Part shown: positions 9,301 to 17,270 of the stretch, in pieces
How positions within the stretch are numbered: the first letter of the stretch is position 1
Layout: each line of letters begins with the position of its first letter
NCBI RefSeq assembly: GCF_001679725.1
Contig: NZ_CP016282.1
Span: forward strand, 4,030,001-4,094,000
DNA: 64,000 nt
Reading direction: 5' to 3'
Source: Cryobacterium arcticum
GTDB taxonomy: Bacteria; Actinomycetota; Actinomycetes; Actinomycetales; Microbacteriaceae
Program-made: the position numbers and the translations under genes
The notes under the pieces: model-generated
Seen by the model: the letters and a program-made list of their open reading frames with translations, nothing else
The model's database searches: none
What the model was told of the DNA's origin: nothing

Positions 9301-12300
9301 CAGCCCTGGACCTCACCGTCCCGCCGCCCGTCACCGAGCTGATCGTGGTTCCCGGCACCGGCACCGTCGTGGGCGAGTACCTCACGACCGAGGTGACTGC
9401 CTACCTGCCCGCCGGGTTCAGCAGCAGCCTGCGGAATGCGTCCGTGCAGGTGAACCTGACGGGGAAGAACCTGTACGGCGAGGCCCTTCCAGAACTTTCC
9501 CACGTCGTGACCATCTCCCGTTCCTCAGACACCGGGCCGCTGTCAGGATCCTTCCGTCTGCCAATGGGGTACGCGGGCTCCTACACAGTCACCGCACACC
9601 TCGCCGGCGACGACGTGAACATCGCCGACGCTGACGCCCGGAACGGTCTCGATGTTGCCCGTCGCGCGACCAGTGTGCACATCAATACGACCGGGCTCGA
9701 GGCGGCCGGACGAGACCTCCAGGTGGGCGCCAACATCCTCCCGGTGACGAACCCGACAGCTGCCCTCGTCGCCCCGTCCGGCACCGTGCGCATCTCCGGG
9801 TCCGGGCTCTCGTGCACCGCCACCCCGGTGACCCCATGCATCCTGCCGGGCGCGGCCATTCGCGCCGGCACGAACACGCTACTGGCCACCTATTTCGGCG
9901 ATGCCAACTACGAGGCCAGCCAGGGCCGCTTCGACATCCAAGCTGCGGCTCGCTGGAGCAATCTCGACGTCAGCTACTCCCCGACCCCCGACCTCTGGCT
10001 GGACGGCTCCAGCGTCACGGTCAGCTGGAACACCACCACCTACGGCGCGGACCCCGCCGGTCTGGTCACTGCCCGCATCGGCGATGCCTCCTGCGAAGAT
10101 CGCCCTGTCGATGGCAGCTGCGTGCTGAAGATCCCCGAGCGGAAGTCCGGGGCATACAGCACCGCCGTCGGCTATTCCATCGCCTTCACGTCGACGGATG
10201 ACGCACCGTCGGTCTCCCGGTACGTGGGCACGGTCGTCCCCCAGGGCTGTTTCCACCCCACGGTGAGCGGAGGAACCATCGACCTGACCGGGGCCACAAC
10301 CTGCGAGCGCAACGGTCGGCCCGGCGTGACCGCGGGCAGCGTCATCACCGTGACCCCGGATACTCCTCCGCAGAACTATGTGGTGACAGGGTTGGCCGCC
10401 GGCGACAACTACATCCGGACAGTCCCCGGCACCAACGGTTACACGCTCCCCGTGGGAAACGACTACCGGATGAGCTTCAGCCTCGAGTACAAACCGATCT
10501 GCTTCACGCTCACGCTCAGCCCCGCCGCCGCTGACACGTTTCAGGCCGGCAAGCTGACGTCCCTGACCCCGCCCAACTGCGCAGACCCGAAGACACCCAC
10601 CAGCGAGGAACTGGCCGCCCAGGCCGCGGGCAAGCCCCGCTACGCGGCGGGAACCGACGTGCGGCTCTTCGCCGGCTACCCCATCCCGAGCTCCCCTATC
10701 GCCAACGCCGCTGTGCCCGGGAGCGGATTGAGTCTCGAGCTGGTGGACCTCGACGGTGCAGACATGACGGACGGGAGCGAACACTGGGCCCATGTGGTCA
10801 TGGACCAGGACCGGAGCGTGACGGCCACCTTCAAGGTGCATGAGTGCCTGGCCGTGAGTATCGAAAAGAACGAGGGCGGCACCCTCGTCGTCGACTCGTC
10901 CCAACGGCCGTACACCTCTCTCGACTACCAGCCGTCATCGGGCGCCTGCACCACCGCCTCCGGTGACCTCGGATTTGTGCCGGGCACCCGGGTGACGCTG
11001 CGGGCGACCGCGGATGCCGATACATTCCTGGAGTCGATCGGCGAGGCGGGCGGGCATTGTGCCAATCCTGCCTCCACCCGCTGTGACCTCGTGTTCCCCA
11101 GCTTTCCGCTGCATATCGTGGGCTCGGAGAAACTCAAGCGCGCCACCTCCACCCTCTCTGTGACGGTCGACAAATCACTCCTCCTCGGAGCCCAGTTCGC
11201 GGCCATCCGCTGTGTGCAGATCACAAGCGTCACGAACGCCCAGATCGGCCAGAGCCATGCGACTGATGACTACAGGACGAGTGACGGCAATTGGGTTTCT
11301 GCCGCCCGCGAAGCAGTCTCGGGAGTCAGCCTGGCCCTGACGCGCGACGACGGGTCGACCGAGGTGGGTTGCGGAGGCAACAAGTCCACATCCAGCGATT
11401 ATGTTCAGGGCATCTCGGTGCAACGCACGGAGTCGGTCTGGCTCGTTCAGTCCGGGAGCATCGCCGTATCGACGGAATACTCCAGCATCGGCTTCGGAAA
11501 GAGTGGCAGTTCCGTCGTGAACTGGGGCACCAACAGAGGCGAACCGGTGACCCGACAGGGCGTGCAAGGCGGCAGGACAGGTCCGGTCATCAGCCTCGCC
11601 GATGTTGACCCGGGGTTCACCATCACCGCTGATTGGTACGCCTCGGACTGCAAATTGCCGGTGAAGAACCCGCAGGGTGGCACCTTTGTGATCGTGGAAC
11701 TGCAGCCGGCCGATCTCTGCCCGGAAGGCGAGATGAGCCCGAGGCAGCAAACCGGGTGGATCCAGGCCGACCCTCTTCCCGACGCACCCAACCTCTCCCG
11801 GATCTTCTCGATAGACGCGCTCCCCTGGCCGGACCGGTACCCCGAGGTGGCCAAGGAGTTCACCCCGGCCGCAGACGGCCGCTGGTATTCCCAGTCTGAT
11901 TGGGGCGTACACCTGAGCCCGGTGCTGCAGCAATTGAACTTTCGCGCTGAATACTGTGCCCCCTTACAACTGGAGGTCTATGAGGTCGACGACAAGGACG
12001 CCACGAACGAGTTCTCCGGCGACATCTATCAGAACGTGGGTGACAACGGCGGGTGCCCGCCCGGCTGGTCCCAGCCCGGCCGGCAAGTCGGAATCGGACT
12101 CTCCAGCTCGGGCAACTACAGCTACACCCTGATCAAGAACTCCGACGGCGCTGCGCCTCAGGTCACGCTCGACGCTCAGGGCAATCTAATCGCTTCGGCA
12201 GGTCTGCCGTTGCGACTGAAGGTGCGTTGCCAGACCGTGAACCTCAGTGACGCCTGGTTCGTCACGCCCAGCAACTGCCCCGGCGGAGGGTCCAACCGGT

Positions 12301-12992
12301 TCCTTCGTGGCAGCGTCGTGCAGATGCAGACGGAAATCGATGAGTTGGAGACATTCAACGGGTGGACCGGCGCCGCCCAGACCTCGGACTTCACAGCGTG
12401 GGTGGTCGCATCGGAGGATCGCAGTGTGGCCGCGCACATCGACAGGCCGAGCCAGGGCGTGCGTTTTGTCAACACCATGACGAATGCTGTGCAGCGTGGG
12501 ATGAGCCTTGTGGTGACTCTCCTGACCGAAGCGCTCCTGTCCAAGCTTGCCATCGTGCAGGGGATCTCCTTGGCACTGAAGGGCGTCACAACGGCGTTGC
12601 ACTCAGTGGGCGTTCAGGGCAAGGTTCTCGACGCGCTGGATAAGGGCGCCGAGATCATCGACAAACAGGTGGAGATGATCAAACTGATGTCGACGTGTAT
12701 GCAGAAGTGGTCCAGCGGTTCGTCGAAGACGCCTGTGAAGGTGCTGCCGCCGCCGCCGGCGTTCACGGGGTCGGACATCACCGGCCAGCTGAGCCGGTAC
12801 CTGGAATCGTCGGTGGATGCGGGCGCGGAGGTCGGTCTCAACACCCTGGCCAAACGCAACAAGGTGGCCACCGCCTTCGCCACGAACATCGGCAACTACG
12901 CCAGCAACAGCATCCAGAACTACAGCGACCTGCCCGACGTGGTCGGGTCCTGCCTGTCGGAGGGTGCCAAGAAGTACACCTCAGGCTACTGA
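6306..12992 (+). CDS. Giant membrane-anchored Ig-like-repeat surface protein (2228 aa)
   Basis: Family not recognised as a whole. Residues 1-300 hold about seven hydrophobic segments (near 25-50, 65-95, 117-158 as two, 185-208, 235-258, 270-298). A linker rich in Ala, Pro and Thr follows. At 375-397 there is a basic residue, hydrophobic core and ASA|D site that look like an internal signal peptide. From about 400 to 1430 run repeated beta-rich modules resembling bacterial Ig-like domains (for example VTGPSEAPTKALVGRPLTLE). The following Cys-containing part carries segments like InlB B-repeats (MDQDRSVTATFK near 1500, SEDRSVAAHI near 2035). The last 150 residues have hydrophobic and amphipathic helices and a PPPPA linker. 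An adhesin or wall-spanning role is inference. The start ATG 6306 has only a weak ribosome site (GATAGG). Confidence 0.75.
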   Translation: MSAPSPANLRDRIRRSLSPVILGRTAGLAALAMIIAFGSALVALLVLALIGGENLSDTATGALIEGAGVNVIVYGAAILAAVLGVLSIAFLHASAQTGDRLRVLSALKRAILVAPRLVAALLVLTVAALVAVVGWLPLTLIALVSALVLQFRHWRRMRTPAGTAPDGDTPNAVTTRSRTSGGVRRALVCAIPFLPLVAAVSLMIAVVPASLSRPRSVRALLQSATLIVRTRKRSLALLTLVVGSVTVALGLVGAAAAAAVKNGESAGEVSPEALLSFLLLVVFTSAQLAFAGAVIATTVPPNSDGAALAASGPASARPVVRTTLTPTPNPAPVFRIAHRLTSTRVLSAPTAHPAGPASERGAGGGLFARVFPALRILSMALAVAVCSTLVSPLSASADPAAQRTEITATLQSDSRVGAAMPFTLTVSTPDNPTATGLTGDVEVYDGTTLLISTALASTQYGLYVPTSSLNAGPLQLRFVFVPGAGFLGSETTADVDMQAAFTSLRITANPSSGNEIVWGESHTLSAAVTTEVDGPRTLVVRDGVYSTSPEVARVEFTVTDGAATVSMDLTRVLSPGAHKYRAEVLATANSTSAGTDEYSIRVSEAPTTVALTVTGPSEAPTKALVGRPLTLEATVASTNSGGASVPGEVIFTVNGSPQTPAPVGSNGMATATFTPSSLSPLTITAAYTDTATPRIFGSSSSSAVSRTVELSSASWMPRWFGDLTLTDTQLEIVYGGAAGLPKPTGTVVLYDYYGGVAGLGTLVDGVLTTSVKPVPGSAWYTARYSGDSWFAPLDIDLYQVAEAYKPKITVTAPITEPLSGEAFSVDVAVDGVPLTSIKSVTVTDQSQDSSGPVGVVTLDANGKGSLSVMLPAPGAHDLTVEVTYVAGTALPSTTSDPLRIDVLPALVPDLRVTTTTPADQILPGKPIDVVVTAHTLPGRTTTGLASGTTVTVNGLSVVLVTSPEGLRGSVQLQAPEHGGILTLRASATYGVWNWPIRSPALDLTVPPPVTELIVVPGTGTVVGEYLTTEVTAYLPAGFSSSLRNASVQVNLTGKNLYGEALPELSHVVTISRSSDTGPLSGSFRLPMGYAGSYTVTAHLAGDDVNIADADARNGLDVARRATSVHINTTGLEAAGRDLQVGANILPVTNPTAALVAPSGTVRISGSGLSCTATPVTPCILPGAAIRAGTNTLLATYFGDANYEASQGRFDIQAAARWSNLDVSYSPTPDLWLDGSSVTVSWNTTTYGADPAGLVTARIGDASCEDRPVDGSCVLKIPERKSGAYSTAVGYSIAFTSTDDAPSVSRYVGTVVPQGCFHPTVSGGTIDLTGATTCERNGRPGVTAGSVITVTPDTPPQNYVVTGLAAGDNYIRTVPGTNGYTLPVGNDYRMSFSLEYKPICFTLTLSPAAADTFQAGKLTSLTPPNCADPKTPTSEELAAQAAGKPRYAAGTDVRLFAGYPIPSSPIANAAVPGSGLSLELVDLDGADMTDGSEHWAHVVMDQDRSVTATFKVHECLAVSIEKNEGGTLVVDSSQRPYTSLDYQPSSGACTTASGDLGFVPGTRVTLRATADADTFLESIGEAGGHCANPASTRCDLVFPSFPLHIVGSEKLKRATSTLSVTVDKSLLLGAQFAAIRCVQITSVTNAQIGQSHATDDYRTSDGNWVSAAREAVSGVSLALTRDDGSTEVGCGGNKSTSSDYVQGISVQRTESVWLVQSGSIAVSTEYSSIGFGKSGSSVVNWGTNRGEPVTRQGVQGGRTGPVISLADVDPGFTITADWYASDCKLPVKNPQGGTFVIVELQPADLCPEGEMSPRQQTGWIQADPLPDAPNLSRIFSIDALPWPDRYPEVAKEFTPAADGRWYSQSDWGVHLSPVLQQLNFRAEYCAPLQLEVYEVDDKDATNEFSGDIYQNVGDNGGCPPGWSQPGRQVGIGLSSSGNYSYTLIKNSDGAAPQVTLDAQGNLIASAGLPLRLKVRCQTVNLSDAWFVTPSNCPGGGSNRFLRGSVVQMQTEIDELETFNGWTGAAQTSDFTAWVVASEDRSVAAHIDRPSQGVRFVNTMTNAVQRGMSLVVTLLTEALLSKLAIVQGISLALKGVTTALHSVGVQGKVLDALDKGAEIIDKQVEMIKLMSTCMQKWSSGSSKTPVKVLPPPPAFTGSDITGQLSRYLESSVDAGAEVGLNTLAKRNKVATAFATNIGNYASNSIQNYSDLPDVVGSCLSEGAKKYTSGY

Positions 12993-13000
12993 GCAGCGCT

Positions 13001-13066
13001 CACCGCACCTCTTACAGGTGACCGCGCCCGCTATAGCGGGCGCGGTGGCCCATACGAGGTGCGGTG
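13001..13066. terminator. Nested inverted repeat, probable bidirectional terminator
   Basis: Outer arms CACCGCACCT (13001-13010) and AGGTGCGGTG (13057-13066) are perfect complements. They enclose a second perfect dyad, ACCGCGCCCGCTA and TAGCGGGCGCGGT (13021-13046). It lies between two convergent genes, so it can end both transcripts. There is no T-tract. Confidence 0.65.
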
Positions 13067-13104
13067 ACACACTGTGCGGGGCACCGCTCATCGCCCCGCG
13101 ACTG

Positions 13105-14001
13105 TTACGGGGTGAGGCTGTCGACCCACTCGCGGTTCTCTTCGATCCAGGCAGCGACGGGCTTGTCATAGTCGTCACCGGTGTAGTCCACCAGCAGGGC
13201 CGACTCGAGCGAGGTCAGCGTCGGCAAGTCGATCTCGAAGTCCGAGAGCCACTCGGCCGCCTGCGGAGAGTCCTTCTCGAAGTCCAGCCGCGAGAAGCTG
13301 GTCATGTCCTCGCTGCCGCCCATGGCGCCCTTGGGGTCGTCGAGGTTCTTCAGGTCGAAGGAGTCGTAGGCCCAGTGCGGCTGCCACAGGGTGACAACGA
13401 TGTTCTCGCCGGCATCCGTCGCGGCCTTCAACTGGGTGAGCATGGCCGGCGACGACGAGATGACGAAGTCCATGTCCTCCAGCCCGTACTGCGGGATCGC
13501 GTTCTCCTCGGTCATCTTGGTCAGGCCCGCGCCGGGGTCGGTGCCCACGATGCGGTTGTCGAAGAGGTCGGCGTTCTCGGCGAGTTCCTCGAGCGAGTCG
13601 ATCGGGGCATCCGCGTTCACCGCGATGGTGTTGCGGCCCTCGGAGTTCCACACGCCCAGCTCGGTGATGTCGTCGCCGTACTGGTCGAGGTAGGCGGCGT
13701 GGGTGTTGGGCAGCCAGGAGTCCATGAAGACGTCGAAGTCTCCGGTGGAGAGCCCGGCGAAGGCTGGCCCGATGTCGGCGTAGTCGAGGGTGACGTCGTA
13801 GCCCTTCTCCTCGAGGATCGCCTCCCAGAGAACGGAGACGGCGATGCCTTCGTCCCAGCCGTAGACGACGGCGATGGAGAGGTCCTTCGCTTCGCCGTCA
13901 GCCCCTGCTGAGCCGTCGGAGCCGGAGTCGGCGCTGCATCCGGCAAGAACCAAGCTGCCGACAGCGGCGATGGAGAGCGCGGCAATATGTCGTGACTTCA
14001 T
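13105..14001 (-). CDS. Glycine betaine/proline-type ABC substrate-binding lipoprotein (OpuAC family)
   Basis: Compatible-solute binding protein of 298 residues, starting at ATG 14001. The N-terminus has a signal peptide with lipobox LVLAGC, followed by a Ser/Gly/Asp-rich linker. The mature part begins LSIAVVYGWDEGIAVSVLWE and carries WLPNTHAAYLDQYG and VVTLWQPHWAYDSFDLK, whose tryptophans are typical of quaternary-amine-binding cages in OpuAC/ProX proteins. No ATPase or permease gene lies beside it: downstream is the convergent giant gene and upstream a 421-nt gap. It must work with components encoded elsewhere or be a remnant of a larger operon. Confidence 0.88.
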   Translation of the reverse strand: MKSRHIAALSIAAVGSLVLAGCSADSGSDGSAGADGEAKDLSIAVVYGWDEGIAVSVLWEAILEEKGYDVTLDYADIGPAFAGLSTGDFDVFMDSWLPNTHAAYLDQYGDDITELGVWNSEGRNTIAVNADAPIDSLEELAENADLFDNRIVGTDPGAGLTKMTEENAIPQYGLEDMDFVISSSPAMLTQLKAATDAGENIVVTLWQPHWAYDSFDLKNLDDPKGAMGGSEDMTSFSRLDFEKDSPQAAEWLSDFEIDLPTLTSLESALLVDYTGDDYDKPVAAWIEENREWVDSLTP

Positions 14002-14422
14002 GTGATTGGTGTCCGTTTCTGGCCGCACGGGTGCGTGCGGCCGAGAAAGCACCCCGCGGGCAAGCCCGGGCGCGGTGCTCTCTTCGTGGACGGGTGGATC
14101 GCGTGGGCCGCTCCCCCGGTCACGCGTGGGGAGGGTCCCGATTCGGGGCCCGAATGGCTCCGATTGCCACCGCACCGTACGCGTTCAGGCGCGGGGCTGT
14201 GAGGCCCCGTCCTGCACTCGCGTCCTAGCTGTGTTGGCCATTTCGACCTGTGCAACCGTAGTCAGGCCCGCAGCGGCGACGCGAATTCGACCAATGGTGC
14301 GACTGCCGCTACAGGCGGGAGGCCATGGATTGGCGGCCCCCCCGCATCCTGCGGCGTCGGCGACCTGCTCCATACTTGGATGGATGGGCATCCGCCCGCC
14401 ACGATTCACGGAGATGAGACCG
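14002..14422. other. 421-nt non-coding gap with leader hairpins
   Basis: No convincing gene. Just before the binding-protein start is a perfect hairpin, GGCCGCAC (14021-14028) and GTGCGGCC (14035-14042). Beyond it, 14047-14084 can fold as GAGAGCACC against GGTGCTTTCTC (read on the minus strand, one bulge) around a GC-rich core. Both would be in the 5' leader of the minus-strand gene, which has only a weak ribosome site. No known riboswitch class was recognised. Confidence 0.45.
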
Positions 14423-15181
14423 GTGTCAGACCCCAGCCTTCGCCTGCCCAACACGCAGTTCTGCGCGGTGCTCAACCTGGGCGTGCTTCCCCTGGTGGCG
14501 CCTCCCCTGCCGCCCCGCTTCGCGTACCCGGTGCTGGATGCGCAGTGGCTGGAAGACGGCGCCGCGGTCTACATCGGCTTCGAAGAGGGCGAGCTGCACT
14601 TCGACGTCACCGAGCGCGGCATCGAGCACCACTTCCACAACGCCGACGGCGTCGACAGCGACATCAGCCCGTGGCCGCGCGCCGACACCGCGAAGCTGCT
14701 GGCGTGGGCCGTGCCGTTCGTGAACCACGTGAGCGAACTGCTCGAAGAACTCACCATGGATGCCGCCGAGGCCGCCGAGTGGAGCGCCCTGGGCCTCACC
14801 GTCTACGCCACCAGCCCGGAGGAACCCGTGCAGCTGGAGGTCGTGGACCTCGAGCTCGAGGGCGAACAGCTGATGCTGCCGTGGCTCGGCGCCGGGCACG
14901 TGGGCCACGACCACATCGACGGACCCAACCACCCGATCGCGCTGCTCTGGAACGCCGAGCACGACGAACCCGACCTGCCCCTGGCCTCCGCCTGGACCGA
15001 CCCGACCAGCGGCCAGCCCGCCGTGCTCGCCCGGCCCGGGGTGGACTGGGACGCCGTCGGGCTGCCCGAGGCCGAGGTACTCGAGTGGCTGGAGGGGCTC
15101 TACCTCAACCACCATCTGCTCGCCGACCCCGAGGAGCTCATCCTGCGGGCCGGCCTGGAGCGCATCGCAGGCATCCGCTAG
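14423..15181 (+). CDS. Unrecognised acidic protein
   Basis: About 252 residues, acidic, with no signal peptide or membrane helix and no family I recognise. GTG 14423 is preceded by GGAGA at 14410-14414, a good ribosome-site distance. ATG 14414 is an in-frame alternative but would sit on that site. Features include ISPWPRADTAKLLAWAVPF, an Asp/Glu-rich middle and HVGHDHIDGPNHPIALLWN with several His residues that might bind metal. Bias toward G/C at third positions throughout supports real coding. It stands alone between a minus-strand gene and a small membrane protein gene 52 nt downstream. Confidence 0.7.
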   Translation: MSDPSLRLPNTQFCAVLNLGVLPLVAPPLPPRFAYPVLDAQWLEDGAAVYIGFEEGELHFDVTERGIEHHFHNADGVDSDISPWPRADTAKLLAWAVPFVNHVSELLEELTMDAAEAAEWSALGLTVYATSPEEPVQLEVVDLELEGEQLMLPWLGAGHVGHDHIDGPNHPIALLWNAEHDEPDLPLASAWTDPTSGQPAVLARPGVDWDAVGLPEAEVLEWLEGLYLNHHLLADPEELILRAGLERIAGIR

Positions 15182-15233
15182 CCGCATCCCGTCCGCCCAT
15201 AGACCCAATCCGACCTCTCGACAGGGAGCCCCC

Positions 15234-15656
15234 ATGACGAACCGACGCAACCCGCCCGCATCCAAGGCACGCACCGCGGGCCGGATCGCGCTCGGCGCGA
15301 TTCTCGTCTTGGCGGGCACGAGTCACCTCACCTTTGCGCGGGAGGACTTTCGCGCCCAGGTGCCCGAGTTCGTGCCGCTGAAGGAAGACACCACGGTGTT
15401 GCTCTCCGGCGTGGCCGAGATCTCACTCGGCAGCGCGCTGCTGTTCGCCCCGACCAGCCTGCGCGGCAAGGTGGGACTGCTCGCGGCCACGTTCTTCACC
15501 GCGATCTTCCCCGGCAACATCGCGCAGGCCGTGCACCACAAGGATGCGTTCGGGCTGGACACCGACGCCAAGCGGATCGGCCGCCTGTTCGGCCAGCCGC
15601 TGCTGGTGGCCTGGGCGCTGTGGTCGACGGCGGCTCTGGTGCGGCGCTCGAAGTAG
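15234..15656 (+). CDS. Small DoxX-like membrane protein
   Basis: 140 residues with three to four hydrophobic segments: RIALGAILVLAGTSHLTFA, a segment near LLSGVAEISLGSALLFA, VGLLAATFFTAIFPGNIAQAV and a C-terminal PLLVAWALWSTAALV. The pattern and the GxxxLxAGxxHL start resemble the DoxX/DoxD-like family, which has no settled function. The ATG has an ACAGGGAG ribosome site 6 nt upstream. The gene ends at the edge of a tandem repeat array. Confidence 0.75.
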   Translation: MTNRRNPPASKARTAGRIALGAILVLAGTSHLTFAREDFRAQVPEFVPLKEDTTVLLSGVAEISLGSALLFAPTSLRGKVGLLAATFFTAIFPGNIAQAVHHKDAFGLDTDAKRIGRLFGQPLLVAWALWSTAALVRRSK

Positions 15657-15670
15657 CGGCGGAAGCCTCG

Positions 15671-16009
15671 CTGGTTGAGCCTGTCGAAACTAGGAGACCC
15701 AACCTGCGAATCGCACACTAGCTCACGGGGTCTCGACAAGCTCGACCGACGAGATGGTCCCGCCCACACGCTGGTTGAGCCTGCCGAAACCAGGAGACAC
15801 AACCTGCGCATCGAGGTCGGCTCACGGGGTCTCGACAAGCTCGACCGACGAGATAGTCCCGCCCGCACGCTGGTTGAGCCTGTCGAAACCAGGCGACACA
15901 GCCTGCGCATCGAGGTCGGCTCACGGGGTCTCGACAAGCTCGACCGACGAGATAGTCCCGCCCACACGTTGGTTGAGCTTGTCGAAACCAGGCGACACAA
16001 CCTGCGAAT
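15671..16009. repeat. REP-like tandem array, 99-bp period (about 3.4 copies)
   Basis: Units beginning GCTCACGGGGTCTCGAC start at 15721, 15820 and 15919, a period of 99 nt, with a partial unit before the first. Each unit holds one core CTCGACAAGCTCGACC and one opposite-facing relative GGTTGAGCCTGTCGAAACC, so each can form a hairpin. The array ends one base before the stop codon of the minus-strand HxlR gene. Confidence 0.9.
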
Positions 16010-16447
16010 CTATGGCGCCCCTACGCCCTGGCGGGTGCGGCTCCAGGTGACGAGCGGGTGCAGCAGCGAGATCAGCTGGAGGCCGGACGGGGTCAGGTTG
16101 TAGCTGATCGACACCGGGGTGGTGGGCTGCACATCGCGTTCGATCAGGCCCTCCTGCTCCAGCTCCTTGAGCCGGGCGGCGAGCAGCCGGTCGGAGATGC
16201 CCTCCACGAGGGCGCGGTACTCGGAGAACCGGCGGGCTCCGCGGGCGCCGGCCATGAGGATCGCGGCGCTCCACTTGCGGCCGGCCAGCTCCACGGAGAT
16301 CTGAAACCGGCGGCACTCTTCCTCGTCGAGGGCGAAGGTCGAGTCGCTGACACTGTCGTTGGCAACACGGTCGTTGGCAACACTGCCGTTGAGAACACTG
16401 CCTTTGAGAACACTGCCTTCGACGGAGCGGTTTACGGTCTGGCTCAT
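16010..16447 (-). CDS. HxlR-family transcriptional regulator with N-terminal pentapeptide repeats
   Basis: 145 residues. The winged-helix HxlR core is clear: CRRFQISVELAGRKWSAAIL, then RFSEYRALVEGISDRLLAARLKELEQ and a wing ending in YNLTPSG. HxlR proteins often respond to oxidative or electrophile stress. The first 35 residues are unusual: a run of five-residue units of the type V-A-N-D-S / V-L-N-G-S encoded by 15-nt DNA repeats. The gene is divergent from an F420/NADP-oxidoreductase-like gene and a flavin monooxygenase, which are its likely targets. A dyad in the shared promoter (16468-16478) is a candidate operator. Confidence 0.88.
   Translation of the reverse strand: MSQTVNRSVEGSVLKGSVLNGSVANDRVANDSVSDSTFALDEEECRRFQISVELAGRKWSAAILMAGARGARRFSEYRALVEGISDRLLAARLKELEQEGLIERDVQPTTPVSISYNLTPSGLQLISLLHPLVTWSRTRQGVGAP
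16351..16425. repeat. 15-nt tandem repeat inside the HxlR gene
   Basis: Five units of 15 nt start at 16351, 16366, 16381, 16396 and 16411, each beginning CAC(T/G)G. They are in frame and encode the repeated pentapeptides at the regulator's N-terminus. Confidence 0.85.
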
Positions 16448-16467
16448 TTTGATCCCCTGCTCACTAA

Positions 16468-16478
16468 CTAATGATTAG
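16468..16478. promoter_or_regulatory. Candidate HxlR operator
   Basis: Perfect dyad CTAAT-G-ATTAG in an AT-rich patch between the divergent starts at 16447 and 16574. The position close to the minus-strand start suits autoregulation. Confidence 0.45.
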
Positions 16479-16573
16479 CAGCTTACCACCGGTTGGCGCT
16501 TGGTCGCGAGGTTTGCCATCGTTGAATATCGGCGTTCGCACTCGGGCGCCAGCGTTCCTGCAGAAAGGCCCCC

Positions 16574-17224
16574 ATGGTCACCACGATCGGCATCCTCGGA
16601 GCGGGCCGCGTCGGCTCCGCCATCGCCCGCACCGCCCTGGCCTCCGGCTACGCGGTGCACATCGCCGGTTCCGGCCCGGCCGAAGACATCCAGCTGATCG
16701 TCGACATCGTCACCCCCGGCGCCGTGGCGATGACCGCCGCCGAGGTGGCCGCCACCTCCGACCTGGTGGTGCTCGCCGTGCCGATGCACAAGTTCCGCTC
16801 GGTCGACCCGACCACCCTGGCCGGCCGCCTTGTGCTCGACACCATGAACTACTGGCAGCCCATCGACGGACAGCTCGACGAGTTCGCGGGCGACCCGCGC
16901 GGCAGCAGCGAGGTAGTCGCCGAGTACTTCGCCGGCGCCCGCCTGGTGAAGACCCTCAACCACATCGGGTACCACGACCTGGAGACCGATGCCCGGCCCG
17001 CCGGCGCGGCCGACCGGCACGCGTTGGCCATCGCCGGTGACGCGGATGCCGCATCCGTCGTGGCCGAGGTCATCGAGCGCTTCGGCTTCGACGCCGTGTA
17101 CGCCGGTCCGCTCGAGGCCGGCGTGGCGTTCGAGCCCGGTTCGCCGGTGTTCGGCGGCCGGCACACCGCGGCCGAGCTCACCGCCGAGCTCGAGCTGGCC
17201 GCGCAGGAGACCGAAGCCGCCTAA
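16574..17224 (+). CDS. NADPH-dependent F420 reductase-like NAD(P)-binding protein
   Basis: 216 residues. A Rossmann fold opens at once with TIGILGAGRVGSAIARTAL. The layout (dinucleotide-binding domain, MHKFRSVDPTTLAGRLVLD, then MNYWQPIDG and KTLNHIGYHDLE) matches the family of F420:NADP oxidoreductases and related ProC-like proteins, which move hydride between cofactor F420 and NADP or act on small carbonyl substrates. Typical length. It is followed after 46 nt by a luciferase-like oxidoreductase, so the two probably form a redox pair under control of the divergent HxlR protein. Whether F420 is really the cofactor is not proven. Confidence 0.8.
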   Translation: MVTTIGILGAGRVGSAIARTALASGYAVHIAGSGPAEDIQLIVDIVTPGAVAMTAAEVAATSDLVVLAVPMHKFRSVDPTTLAGRLVLDTMNYWQPIDGQLDEFAGDPRGSSEVVAEYFAGARLVKTLNHIGYHDLETDARPAGAADRHALAIAGDADAASVVAEVIERFGFDAVYAGPLEAGVAFEPGSPVFGGRHTAAELTAELELAAQETEAA

Positions 17225-17270
17225 CAGGCATCCACCAGACCCGCTCCAGCACAGACAAGAGGACAGACCC

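Noticed and set aside
12817..13911. Plus-strand open frame through the end of the giant gene and opposite the betaine-binding gene
   Set aside because: It crosses a terminator-like inverted repeat and is antisense to a clear lipoprotein.
15675..16103. Open frame through the 99-bp array with a repeated peptide (SRGLDKLDRRD)
   Set aside because: The peptide repeats only reflect the DNA repeats; no start signal and no protein family.
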